Shown here one piece after another: positions 29,636 to 36,276 of a DNA stretch of 39,543 bases. Under the pieces are notes generated by a model. The model saw only the letters and a program-made list of their open reading frames with translations. It had not been told where the DNA came from and ran no database searches. The number at the start of each line of letters is the position of its first letter. The first letter of the stretch is position 1. Origin of the DNA: a virus. The translations under genes and the position numbers were made by a program. The stretch is taken from positions 1 to 39,543 of IMG/VR virus record IMGVR_UViG_3300045996_000619; one strand, written 5' to 3'.

Positions 29636-30210
29636 TGATCTCGCCCCGGCTGTCGCCCCGGGTGATCGTCGGCGGCGTGGTTGTGCTTGCAGTCGCGGGT
29701 GCGATCGGCACGCTGTGGGCCCAGAAGTCCGGCCTTCAGCGTGAACTCGCCACCGAGCGGCAGGGCAGGGCGGAGGCGGTCGCCCAGGCCGCGAGCGCCG
29801 CCACCGGCGAACTGACCCGCCAGCTGGAAGAACAGCGCCGCCGCGACGACGCCACTCGAAAGGCCCTCGATGATGAACGACTCAAGAACGCGACCCTTGC
29901 TGCTGATGCCGCTTCTGCTGCTGACGCTGTCGGCCGGCTGCGCAACGCAGCAGCCCGCGCCGCCGCCCGTAGTTGTCCCGCCGCTGCGCATCCCCCCGAT
30001 GCCAGCGGCAGCACGCCAGCCGCCGACTCCGGAGTGGTGCTTGCCGACGTGCTCGGCCGGCTGGCAGCGCGAGGTGCAGAACTCGCTGACCTTGCTGGAA
30101 GGCGCGGGCTTGCCGGCGAGACCTGCGAGCGGGAGCGGGACGCGCTGACCACCCCGCCGGCCGGGCTACGATTGCCGAATGTGCAATCGATACCGTCCGC
30201 CGAACCCTGA
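29635..30210 (+). CDS. Rz: Rz-like inner-membrane spanin
   Basis: A 191-residue protein with an N-terminal signal anchor (VIVGGVVVLAVAGAIGTLWAQ). A long periplasmic coiled coil follows (LQRELATERQGRAEAVAQAASAATGELTRQLEEQRRRDDATRKALDDERLKNATLAADAA). A second part carries cysteines and the end CERERDALTTPP. The Rz1 lipoprotein gene lies inside it in another frame, the classic Rz/Rz1 arrangement. Together they fuse inner and outer membranes in the last step of lysis. The start overlaps the previous stop. Confidence 0.85.
   Translation: MISPRLSPRVIVGGVVVLAVAGAIGTLWAQKSGLQRELATERQGRAEAVAQAASAATGELTRQLEEQRRRDDATRKALDDERLKNATLAADAASAADAVGRLRNAAARAAARSCPAAAHPPDASGSTPAADSGVVLADVLGRLAARGAELADLAGRRGLAGETCERERDALTTPPAGLRLPNVQSIPSAEP
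29870..30148 (+). CDS. Rz1: Rz1-like outer-membrane spanin lipoprotein, nested in Rz
   Basis: The frame lies wholly within Rz in a shifted frame. The 92-residue product has a signal peptide and lipobox (LLLMPLLLLTLSAGC, lipidated cysteine near residue 24). A proline-rich stretch follows (PAPPPVVVPPLRIPPMPAAARQPP), which is the hallmark of Rz1. The alternative start ATG 29873 would give the same mature protein. It would be anchored in the outer membrane and bind the end of Rz across the periplasm. Confidence 0.85.
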   Translation: MMNDSRTRPLLLMPLLLLTLSAGCATQQPAPPPVVVPPLRIPPMPAAARQPPTPEWCLPTCSAGWQREVQNSLTLLEGAGLPARPASGSGTR

Positions 30211-30601
30211 CGACATCCGGCACCGCTGGCTGCGGGAGCCGCAGTCCAACTTCCCGCCCGGGCCCTGGTCCGAGGTCTTCCCGCGCAAGCAGGGTCTGAT
30301 CCTCCGGCCAGGGTCGACTGGCGCACTTGAGCTCATCGAGGCGCGATGGCAGTTGGTGCCCAGCTATCACCGCAAGCCGCTCGACCAGTTCAAGCTGTCG
30401 ACGAACAACGCGCGGTGGGAGGACAAGGTCCGCACCTCGCCGACGTTCAAGCCTTCCTGGGTCGGTGGCCGGCGCTGCCTCATCCCGACCGCCTGGTTCA
30501 ACGAGCGGACCATTCGGCGCTTGCGAAGACATGGACACATCCACGCCCGTGGCAAGCAAGAGCCCAACTTCTTCGATGCGTCCACTACGATTGCGGATTA
30601 G
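30179..30601 (+). pseudogene. Truncated SRAP (YedK/HMCES-like) gene
   Basis: The frame starts MCNRYRPPNPDDIRHRW, with the obligatory Cys2 of SRAP domain proteins. It continues ELIEARWQLVPSYHRKPLDQFKLSTNNARWEDKVRTSPTFKPSWVGGRRCLIPTAWFNE, matching the family up to the conserved active-site asparagine and glutamate. After WFNE the next 28 residues do not match and the frame ends at 30601. The usual C-terminal half with its active-site histidine is missing. SRAP proteins crosslink to abasic sites in single-stranded DNA. This copy is probably inactive, or a shortened variant, and the break coincides with the convergent junction to the leftward operon. Confidence 0.7.
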
Positions 30602-30632
30602 TGGACGATTCGCCCGAGGAGGCGGCCGAGAT

Positions 30633-30983
30633 CTACGCCTGCGAGTCGCCGCCGGAGTAGCGGTGCATTTGCTGGACGGTCGCCGGGATGTGGTCGCCGC
30701 GAAGGTTCCGGCACCACCAGGCCTGCGGGTTCATCGCGGACGACCGCCCGTAGGCCACGTACTGCCGGCCGCGCAGCATGAAGTCGTCGCCCTTCATCGG
30801 GCCGACCTGGACCTCGATCATGGGCTGGATGATGTGGTCGCGGGCGTAGTGCTCTCCGGCGTGCAGGTAGGCCACGCCGTCGGCAGTGATGGTCAGGTTC
30901 CCGGTGTGGCGGGTGGCCGCGGCGACCTCCTCGGGCGTGAGCTTCATCCCGGTGGCGCGGAGTTCGACGACTTCGACGAGCAT
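30633..30983 (-). CDS. Hypothetical protein, last gene of the leftward operon (116 aa)
   Basis: The 116-residue protein from ATG 30983 reads MLVEVVELRATGMKLTPEEVAAATRHTGNLTITADGVAYLHAGEHYARDHIIQPMIEVQVGPMKGDDFMLRGRQYVAYGRSS. It has mixed alpha/beta character and no motif that I recognise. Codon use is phage-typical. It is convergent with the truncated SRAP gene and separated from the HNH gene by about 200 AT-richer bases. The opposite-strand frames here are shadows of it. Confidence 0.6.
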   Translation of the reverse strand: MLVEVVELRATGMKLTPEEVAAATRHTGNLTITADGVAYLHAGEHYARDHIIQPMIEVQVGPMKGDDFMLRGRQYVAYGRSSAMNPQAWWCRNLRGDHIPATVQQMHRYSGGDSQA

Positions 30984-31179
30984 GCTCAGACCTGTCTATT
31001 TCTACTTCGGCAACCCAGTATCCATCGGGGTTGCACGCGATCGAAGATCGTCAAAAGTTTTAGACAAACTCACTGCCGATTCTCAATGCCGACAGATACT
31101 TAGCCGCGCTCGCCGGGGTACTGCTGCATCATTGGCGTATGCTCTTTTTCGTTTGAAATCAATTACTTAGCCCGATGCT
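30984..31179. other. AT-richer intergenic stretch, candidate attP region
   Basis: This is the lowest-GC stretch in the window and has no convincing gene. It carries a short direct repeat with a 13-base period, CTCACTGCCGA (31069-31079) and CTCAATGCCGA (31082-31092). It also has the inverted pairs GATC-GAA-GATC (31040 region) and AAAA-G-TTTT. It lies one gene downstream of the integrase, where attP often lies. No tRNA 3' end could be recognised, so the attachment core remains unidentified. Confidence 0.4.
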
Positions 31180-31674
31180 CTAACAGATGTCTAATACTCG
31201 GCGACCGCGGTGGTGGTTCATCAGGCGCAAGAGCACCTCCTCGCCCCACGTGTTCATCGCAATGTTCGCCGCTGCGCAAACCAGCCGGCAATTGTCAGCC
31301 AAGTAGCCGACAGCGTTGTCCTTGCGGTCGATACTCGGTGCGTATGGGCGCTGCGCCCGAGGGCCTACAGCTTCCAGCGAGTAGGGGACACCAGTCACAG
31401 AACAGCGGAAGTCGCATGCTTCCAGCATCCGGTCAATGTCGGCTGCTATCAGGGTGTGCTCAAGCCCACGCCGGCCCTTCGCGTTGGCTCGGGATCGCGC
31501 AAGTTGGGTGTGGGCGAATGCCGCGATCTCCTCACGCGAATTGCCGGCGGAGTCGCTGAGCCGAGCCAGGGCGGCCGGCACCTCAATTAGGCGGTCGGTC
31601 AGCCGGATCCATTTGTTGTTCCGCACCAAGTAATACGCGCCGTGCTTTGCGTAGACGTTTTTAGGTAGCGCCAT
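31180..31674 (-). CDS. HNH-like nuclease with an integrase-type N-terminus (164 aa)
   Basis: I chose ATG 31674 because it follows AAAGGAAAG; the longer frame from 31719 lacks such a site. The first 40 residues (LPKNVYAKHGAYYLVRNNKWIRLTDRLIEVPAALARL) align with residues 11-45 of the adjacent integrase (LPACVYFKHGRFWYVKQRKWHDLGTDQAAALTAY). The C-terminal part reads CDFRCSVTGVPYS...APSIDRKDNAVGYLADNCRLVCAAANIAMNTWGEE, an HNH-like layout with SIDRKD and N..LVC...N. The gene starts inside the integrase 3' end. It may nick DNA near the attachment region or be a mobile nuclease; the role is inferred. Confidence 0.75.
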   Translation of the reverse strand: MALPKNVYAKHGAYYLVRNNKWIRLTDRLIEVPAALARLSDSAGNSREEIAAFAHTQLARSRANAKGRRGLEHTLIAADIDRMLEACDFRCSVTGVPYSLEAVGPRAQRPYAPSIDRKDNAVGYLADNCRLVCAAANIAMNTWGEEVLLRLMNHHRGRRVLDIC

Positions 31675-32656
31675 CGCTTTCCTTTGGCGGGGTCGATTTG
31701 ATACTCGGGCCAGATACAACGGCTGTTTTCCTGCGGCGAATGTACCGCCTGGTCATCGTCGGGCTCGCATGACCCAGGAGGGTTTGGGCGTTCTCGCCTG
31801 CTTCGTCCGCATCCGTGGCTGACTTCGCCCGCAGATCGTGGGGGGTCGCATCGGCCACGCCGGCGGCAGTGCGCGCGTCGTGCCATTGCTTGAGGACCGT
31901 GCGGTATTCCGGGGCCGCGCCGGTCCGGCTGTAGAGCAGCGTGAGCGCAGCGACCTTGGGGTTCAGCGCCTTCGCCCGCGCCACCACCGCCTCGAGGTCT
32001 GGGTTCCAGGCAACGCAAAGCTTGGCGTCCGTCTTCTGCTGCTGGAAGACGATCCCCTTCTCCGTCAGGTCCGCCCGCCGGATGTTGAGGACATCCTCGA
32101 TCCGCTGGCCCGTCAGGTAGAGCAGGTCGATGATGACCTGGAGCCGCGGCGCTGCCTGCGCGCGGATGGCCGCCACCTCCTCGTCGGTCAGGTAGCGGTC
32201 CCGCTTCTTCTCGTCGTGGCGCTTGATTCCGATGCAAGGGTTGCTGTCGACCAGTTGCCACTCGACGGCATAGTTGAAGACCGTTCTGAGGAACGAGAGC
32301 TTCCGGTTCGTCATGTTCGGGCTGTCGCCGCCGGCGAGCTTGAACGCGGCGATGTGCTTCCCCTTCACCTGCTCAGGAGAGAACTCGGCGAACACCTTCT
32401 TCAGTGAGTTGGCCGCGATGCGGTACTGGGCCCGGGTGTTTTCCGAGACGGTGGCCGCGTGATGCTGGAACACCTTCTCGATGAGCTCGGCCATCCCGCC
32501 CTTCGGGGTGGCGATGATCTGCGCGTATGCCGTCAGGGCGGCGGCCTGGTCAGTGCCCAGGTCGTGCCACTTCCGCTGTTTGACGTACCAGAACCGCCCG
32601 TGCTTGAAATAGACGCAGGCCGGCAGGTGTCGATCGTGCTTGCGGGGACGGTTCAC
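31661..32656 (-). CDS. int: Tyrosine recombinase integrase
   Basis: The 331-residue protein has an N-terminal arm-type unit (LPACVYFKHGRFWYVKQRKWHDLG, 11-34). A SAM-like core-binding domain covers about 55-140. The catalytic domain has Arg185 (TGQRIEDVL), Lys208 (QQQKTD), His273 and Arg276 (PHDLRAKSATD), His296 (LLGHASPTMT) and nucleophile Tyr305 (RRYIRRR). All active-site residues are present, so the enzyme should be functional and the phage temperate. It is on the leftward operon, and its start overlaps the DUF4224 gene that lies upstream. Confidence 0.95.
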   Translation of the reverse strand: MNRPRKHDRHLPACVYFKHGRFWYVKQRKWHDLGTDQAAALTAYAQIIATPKGGMAELIEKVFQHHAATVSENTRAQYRIAANSLKKVFAEFSPEQVKGKHIAAFKLAGGDSPNMTNRKLSFLRTVFNYAVEWQLVDSNPCIGIKRHDEKKRDRYLTDEEVAAIRAQAAPRLQVIIDLLYLTGQRIEDVLNIRRADLTEKGIVFQQQKTDAKLCVAWNPDLEAVVARAKALNPKVAALTLLYSRTGAAPEYRTVLKQWHDARTAAGVADATPHDLRAKSATDADEAGENAQTLLGHASPTMTRRYIRRRKTAVVSGPSIKSTPPKESDGAT

Positions 32657-32859
32657 AGTCGAAGCTGAGGTTCGCGGGCGTTGATCGTAGCGCCGGGGGC
32701 GGCGTCTGGGTCGCGCTCGACGTGCGCGCGCAGGACGGCCAGCGTGCCGTCATGGCGCACCCGGTACGGGATCTTCATCGCTTCCAGGGCCCGCCGGCGC
32801 GCGTCGACACGGTGGCGCTGCGTCAGCTCCTCCAGTTCGGCGTCGGATAGGGTCATCAT
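32653..32859 (-). CDS. DUF4224-like protein, probable excisionase-type partner
   Basis: A 68-residue protein with LSDAELEELTQRHRVDARRRALEAMKIPYRVRHDGTLAVLRAHVE. This is the pattern of DUF4224 proteins, which regularly lie just upstream of phage integrases. The fold looks like a small winged helix with basic residues on the recognition helix. It may direct excision or regulate int. Translation is coupled to int through an ATGA overlap. Confidence 0.8.
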   Translation of the reverse strand: MMTLSDAELEELTQRHRVDARRRALEAMKIPYRVRHDGTLAVLRAHVERDPDAAPGATINAREPQLRL

Positions 32860-32993
32860 CCTCGAAACTCCTTGTTCAACCAGGCCAGCTCATCGCTGCC
32901 GGGGTATTCGTCCACTGGGACGTCGCGGTCGGCGGCGTCGGCATCTCGCTCGGACCGCCAGTCCTGTTCCTCTTGCGGGCGGGGGCGGGTCAT
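32856..32993 (-). CDS. Small acidic hypothetical protein (45 aa)
   Basis: The start ATG 32993 overlaps the stop of the next upstream gene (32990-33202), as elsewhere in this operon. The longer frame from 33086 would overlap that gene and is not used. The peptide (MTRPRPQEEQDWRSERDADAADRDVPVDEYPGSDELAWLNKEF) is acidic, polar and without a known motif. Confidence 0.6.
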   Translation of the reverse strand: MTRPRPQEEQDWRSERDADAADRDVPVDEYPGSDELAWLNKEFRG

Positions 32994-33202
32994 GGCTTCG
33001 GCCTCGGCCCATAGAGCGATTCCGGCCAGGCCGGCGCGTTGCTCTCGCCATAGGTCCGCACGATGTCCGTCCAGATGTTTCGGCACCGAACCTGCGCCTG
33101 CCTGGCGCGCTGCATGGCGAACTCCTCCGCCCGGCGCTCGTCCCGCAGCTCGTTGAGCATGCGCAGCAGATCGTGTTTCTCTTCCAGTGACAGGGCGCGC
33201 AT
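32990..33202 (-). CDS. Helical hypothetical protein (70 aa)
   Basis: Start ATG 33202 gives MRALSLEEKHDLLRMLNELRDERRAEEFAMQRARQAQVRC and a short tail ending YGPRPKP. It is a charged, mostly helical protein. The start overlaps the upstream stop (ATGA), which supports this start over the longer frame. No family recognised. Confidence 0.65.
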   Translation of the reverse strand: MRALSLEEKHDLLRMLNELRDERRAEEFAMQRARQAQVRCRNIWTDIVRTYGESNAPAWPESLYGPRPKP

Positions 33203-33540
33203 CACCGCCCCCCTTCCACCGAAGCCGGCTGTTGCGGCGCGGCGAACGATGACAGCGCGCAGTCGACTCCTGCCAGGACTTCGTCGTACCTGTCGGCGGC
33301 TTCGCGGCCGAGCGCGTCCGGTTTGCCGGTCTTCGGGTCGTGGTGCGAGTCGAGCACAGAGTCCCGCTCTTCTCGAATGGTGGTACGCGCGACGATCAGG
33401 GCAGGGCGGATCATCTTGCCCAGCGCCTGCCAAGCCTCGGCGGCAAACTGCACGTGCGTGTCGATGTACGTCTTCCCGTCAGGCTTGCGCCAGGTCGGCC
33501 AGCCCTTGCTGCGGGCGAACTGCTCGAAGGCGGGGGTCAT
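33202..33540 (-). CDS. Hypothetical protein of the leftward operon (112 aa)
   Basis: The 112-residue protein begins MTPAFEQFARSKGWPTWRKPDGKTYIDTHVQFAAEAWQA. The motif 'F..W........Y....V...W.AW/L' is common in phage-encoded accessory proteins of unknown role. A middle helix (LIVARTTIREERDSVLDSHHD) and a C-terminal helix (DRYDEVLAGVDCALSSFA) follow. It overlaps both neighbours by ATGA junctions. Confidence 0.7.
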   Translation of the reverse strand: MTPAFEQFARSKGWPTWRKPDGKTYIDTHVQFAAEAWQALGKMIRPALIVARTTIREERDSVLDSHHDPKTGKPDALGREAADRYDEVLAGVDCALSSFAAPQQPASVEGGR

Positions 33541-33848
33541 TCCCCACCTCGCTTCGTTGCGTCGATGGCGGCGTCACGCATGGCCTTCACCTCGTCGATG
33601 CACTCGGCCTTGGTCAGGCTGTACGGGTTTTGGTTCAGTCGCTGGATGACGCGCAACAACGTGGCCGCCTCCGCATCCTTCGCCCCGCTGGCCACCATGT
33701 CGCGCAGGCGGTTGATGTTGCGAATGAAGAGTCGCGCTGTGTCCTTGTGCATCTCGAAGTGGTTGGCCCACATCGGGTCATCAATGCACAGCTGCAACTG
33801 ATTGGTGAGTACCTTCGCCAGCGCTTCCGGCGTTTGGTTGGTTGGCAT
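33537..33848 (-). CDS. Helical hypothetical protein (103 aa)
   Basis: The 103-residue protein starts at ATG 33848 behind AAAGGAAC. It is wholly helical (ALAKVLTNQLQLCIDDPMWANHFEMHKDTARLFIRNINRLRDMVASGAKDAEAATLLRVIQRLN). No motif is recognised. It ends with an ATGA overlap into the next gene. Confidence 0.7.
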   Translation of the reverse strand: MPTNQTPEALAKVLTNQLQLCIDDPMWANHFEMHKDTARLFIRNINRLRDMVASGAKDAEAATLLRVIQRLNQNPYSLTKAECIDEVKAMRDAAIDATKRGGE

Positions 33849-33849
33849 G

Positions 33850-34047
33850 TCAGGTTCCTTTCGGAAGTCGCGCGATCAGGTTCGGGTGCATAACCAGCAT
33901 GTCGTCGCCGATCATGTATACGCCCGGCTCGGTGCGCCACACCAAGCGCCAGTTGCGGCGCCGCTTCTTGATCGGCACGCGCTCCACCCGAAGCGCCCTC
34001 GTTGCCGCGTACGGGGACGAGACAACCTTGATTCCGAACAGGCTCAT
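33850..34047 (-). CDS. Basic hypothetical protein (65 aa)
   Basis: From ATG 34047 the protein reads MSLFGIKVVSSPYAATRALRVERVPIKKRRRNWRLVWRTEPGVYMIGDDMLVMHP. It is strongly basic in the centre (KKRRRNWR) and beta-rich, so it may bind nucleic acid. The start is supported by a GGGGAG site and the overlap with the upstream stop. That junction is duplicated at the next gene boundary. Confidence 0.65.
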   Translation of the reverse strand: MSLFGIKVVSSPYAATRALRVERVPIKKRRRNWRLVWRTEPGVYMIGDDMLVMHPNLIARLPKGT

Positions 34048-34060
34048 CGCTGCTCCCCGG
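34043..34060. repeat. 18-base stop-start linker repeat, copy 1
   Basis: CTCATCGCTGCTCCCCGG occurs here and at 34237-34254. On the minus strand each copy encodes the end GEQR, a GGGGAG ribosome site and the ATGA junction into the next gene. The shared linker suggests that a gene cassette was inserted or exchanged by recombination at this boundary. Confidence 0.7.
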
Positions 34061-34241
34061 CGACGGCTCGTGCGCGGTAGTCGGGCGGATACCTGCACCA
34101 CTCGATCTTGCAGTGGCTGATTTCCCGGAGGAATCCCTGTTGGTGTGGGTTCGCCTCATCGTGGTGTGACTTCTCGGCCTCGATCAAGTCGGCGATCTGT
34201 CGGTGCAGGGCTTCGATCTGCTTTCGCGTGGCGTCTCTCAT
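34044..34241 (-). CDS. Coiled-coil hypothetical protein (65 aa)
   Basis: The protein is MRDATRKQIEALHRQIADLI, then EAEKSHHDEANPHQQGFLREISHCKIEWCRYPP. The N-terminal helix is followed by a short region with His and Cys that could bind metal (HH...H...HC...C), though the spacing is not a known finger. It ends in GEQR, the same four residues that end the next gene upstream. Confidence 0.6.
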   Translation of the reverse strand: MRDATRKQIEALHRQIADLIEAEKSHHDEANPHQQGFLREISHCKIEWCRYPPDYRARAVAGEQR

Positions 34242-34254
34242 CGCTGCTCCCCGG
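34237..34254. repeat. 18-base stop-start linker repeat, copy 2
   Basis: This copy is identical to 34043-34060. The two copies flank the 65-residue gene at 34044-34241, so that gene looks like a unit bounded by direct repeats. Confidence 0.7.
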
Positions 34255-34900
34255 TGATGCCGTGGTGTTCCTCTGCGAAGCGCACACCGGCAGAGAAGGC
34301 CGATGGCTCGACCATAACTGGCCGGACTGCTTCGATTTGGCCGGGTGTCAGCGGCTCGCGCTTGCCCGTAGTGGGGGCGGCGTCGCCCCGTGGCGGGTTG
34401 AACTCGATCCTCTGGAACTTCGGAGCGTCAGTGTCGAGGGCTGGCCTTCTCAAGTGAGGCTCGCACGTCACCATCGGAACCTCGGTCTGCGCCTGGGTGG
34501 CCGCTGCGAGGAGTGCGCGGGCGAAAGGTCGGTGTGCCACCCGTGTTTCGTTGTTGAACGCAAACCAGATGCTGTCGATTCGCTCATCCGTCAGCGCCTG
34601 ACCGGAGCCCGTCGCCTGTTGCGCAGAGGTGTAGAGCGGGTAATCGCCCACGGGCAGGCTTTCCCACACCATCGACTCATCGGGGCGAAAGTTCGGATTG
34701 AGGGCGTAGGTCTGCACCCCATCAAAGTACCTGCGGCGCAGCGTCGCCACCGGCTCCCCGCTGCCCTGCCGCGCCTCGGCCATCGCTTGCAGTTGGTCGA
34801 TGGTGGCATTCAGCTTCTGCAGGGTCTCGCTTTCGTATACGTCATGGCAGATGGCAGCGAGGTGGCGCGCCTTGTCCGCCAGTTCTTTCGGTGTGGTCAT
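34238..34900 (-). CDS. Modular phage accessory protein (220 aa)
   Basis: I chose ATG 34900, which overlaps the upstream stop; the longer frame to 35149 is a shadow. The N-terminus reads MTTPKELADKARHLAAICHDVYESETLQKLNATIDQLQAMAEARQ. It is followed by GEPVATLRRRYFDGVQTYALNP...VWESLPVGDYPLYTSAQQ and LTDERIDSIWFAFNNETRVAHRPFARALLAA. Such 'EPV...PLYT' and 'LTDE.I...HRPFARA.L' segments are shuffled among many proteobacterial phage accessory proteins of the Ead/Ea22 kind. The function is unknown. The end PSAFSAGVRFAEEHHGITGEQR carries the repeated GEQR tail. Confidence 0.7.
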   Translation of the reverse strand: MTTPKELADKARHLAAICHDVYESETLQKLNATIDQLQAMAEARQGSGEPVATLRRRYFDGVQTYALNPNFRPDESMVWESLPVGDYPLYTSAQQATGSGQALTDERIDSIWFAFNNETRVAHRPFARALLAAATQAQTEVPMVTCEPHLRRPALDTDAPKFQRIEFNPPRGDAAPTTGKREPLTPGQIEAVRPVMVEPSAFSAGVRFAEEHHGITGEQR

Positions 34901-35199
34901 TGGGTGTCCTTTTGCATGGCTGCGTCGATGGCCCCGCGCCACTTGCGCAGGTAGTCGGCTTCGTCTTCCCACTCGTAGCCGCCCGGGAACTCCATACCGA
35001 AGTTCGCCGGGTGCAGGTTCGGCAGCAACCATGCGAGCCGCTGCGCATCCGTCACCTCGTCGGCGGCAGAGCCCACCGGCTCGGCTTGCCGTTGCGTGGC
35101 GAGGGCGGCGCGTGCCACAAGTGCGGCCTCTTGGCACCTTCCGCAGCATGTGCTGTTTGCAATGCTCCGCAGTGCTTCACGCATCTTCTCGTTGCTCAT
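34897..35199 (-). CDS. Hypothetical protein of the leftward operon (100 aa)
   Basis: The 100-residue protein reads MSNEKMREALRSIANSTCCGRCQEAALVARAALATQRQAEPVGSAADEVTDAQRLAWLLPNLHPANFGMEFPGGYEWEDEADYLRKWRGAIDAAM. A C-C-x-x-C cluster near residue 18 is present but no full metal site. The second half, with an aromatic 'W...G...AID.AM' end, is a phage accessory motif. Start behind AGGAGAAG. Confidence 0.7.
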   Translation of the reverse strand: MSNEKMREALRSIANSTCCGRCQEAALVARAALATQRQAEPVGSAADEVTDAQRLAWLLPNLHPANFGMEFPGGYEWEDEADYLRKWRGAIDAAMQKDTQ

Positions 35200-35621
35200 G
35201 TCTTCTCCTGATAGGCCGCCAGGGCGGCGTCGATGTAGGCAGAGTCACACTCGGATGGTTTGACCATTCGGCGGGCGTACTTCAATGCCTCGGCCAACTG
35301 CTTCACCAGGGCATCCCGCTTCGCCAGAACCGCGCGTGCCTCAATACCGTGGCGGGCAAGGTGGTCCTTCAGCCGCACGTTCTCCATCTGCGCTTCCTTG
35401 CGAGACTCGCGTTCCTTTTCGAGCAGGGCATTGGTCGCAAGGTGCTCCCGTTCCTTGGCTTCGAGGTGGGCGCGGAGGGCAGCCAGCTCAGCGTCTCGCC
35501 GCTCCAGGAGGGCACGGTCCCCGTGGTCGCCAGCCTTGTAGGCCCAGCGCGCAGCTTCATCGGCCAACTCGACACCCAGCTCCACCCACTCGCTGGGGGC
35601 GGCCTGCTTGTCGGGGGTCAT
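35196..35621 (-). CDS. Coiled-coil protein of the leftward operon (141 aa)
   Basis: Start ATG 35621 overlaps the upstream stop. The protein MTPDKQAAPSEWVELGVELADEAARWAYKAGDHGDRALLERRDAELAALRAHLEAKEREHLATNALLEKERE is an almost continuous coiled coil. It has a C-terminal part ending SECDSAYIDAALAAYQEKT. It could oligomerise or bind DNA or protein; no enzyme motif is seen. Confidence 0.7.
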   Translation of the reverse strand: MTPDKQAAPSEWVELGVELADEAARWAYKAGDHGDRALLERRDAELAALRAHLEAKEREHLATNALLEKERESRKEAQMENVRLKDHLARHGIEARAVLAKRDALVKQLAEALKYARRMVKPSECDSAYIDAALAAYQEKT

Positions 35622-35941
35622 GCGGCGATCCCGGTGGCCTTGGCGATGGCGGCGTCGCGGAGCATGACAAATGCACACTGGCTGCAGCGGCACGGGCCTT
35701 CTCCGGCCGGCGGCGTGTGCAGTTGGGACGGCCCGGCGATTAGTGCTCTCAGCAACTCCGGCGCTGCGGCGATCAGGCGGGCGTCCGCAAACGCATCTCC
35801 GCTGCGGTCAAAGCCATCACCGGGGCCGTCGCAGATCACTCGAAAGCGCGACACCTCTGCCACTTCAAAGACTTCGACCTCGCGTGCAGCGGCTTCGCTG
35901 ATGACCTTCCATGGTCCGCGTGTGTGTTCGGGTGTGTTCAT
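35618..35941 (-). CDS. Phage accessory protein with DARLIAAAPELL motif (107 aa)
   Basis: The protein starts MNTPEHTRGPWKVISEAAAREVEVFEVAEVSRFRVICDGPGDG. It then has DARLIAAAPELLRAL, the hallmark of a widely distributed small phage family of unknown role ('HT.GPW...DARLIAAAPELL'). A C-terminal CRCSQCAFV could bind metal. Family-level recognition is good but no function is known. Confidence 0.8.
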   Translation of the reverse strand: MNTPEHTRGPWKVISEAAAREVEVFEVAEVSRFRVICDGPGDGFDRSGDAFADARLIAAAPELLRALIAGPSQLHTPPAGEGPCRCSQCAFVMLRDAAIAKATGIAA

Positions 35942-36252
35942 GCGGCACCTCCAGCAGCGAACATGTCCACGGTCTTGGTGTCGCGCTCGGCCGGGTCTTC
36001 CTCAGGCAACACGTCGCGCAGGCGTGGATTGTCTCCGCCGTAGGCGCAGCAGTCAGGCTCCCATGCAGAGTCGAGCCGCTTGAGGTGTGCGAGGCTCTTG
36101 ATCTCGACCGTCGTGTCGAAACCCGGGGCGCCCTGGTCCGACACGATCTCGAAGGCGTCGCGTTCGGCCGCGCGCTCGGCATCGCGCTCGCTGGCCGCCA
36201 TGACGACAGCCGAGTAGGTCAGCGTCACGTAGAAGAGTTTCAGGGTGCTCAT
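35938..36252 (-). CDS. Hypothetical protein (104 aa)
   Basis: The protein reads MSTLKLFYVTLTYSAVVMAASERDAERAAERDAFEIVSDQGAPGFDTTVEIKSLAHLKRLDSAWEPDCCAYGG. The start YVTLTYSAVVMAASERDAE...A is typical of small phage proteins that fold as a beta-alpha-beta unit. No catalytic motif. An 'ATGA' junction links it to the next gene. Confidence 0.7.
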   Translation of the reverse strand: MSTLKLFYVTLTYSAVVMAASERDAERAAERDAFEIVSDQGAPGFDTTVEIKSLAHLKRLDSAWEPDCCAYGGDNPRLRDVLPEEDPAERDTKTVDMFAAGGAA

Positions 36253-36276
36253 CAGGTTCTCTCCGTAGTGGTGGCG

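Noticed and set aside
30327-31103. 258-residue plus-strand frame after the SRAP start
   Set aside because: It is antisense of the minus-strand gene at 30633-30983 and does not continue the SRAP domain.
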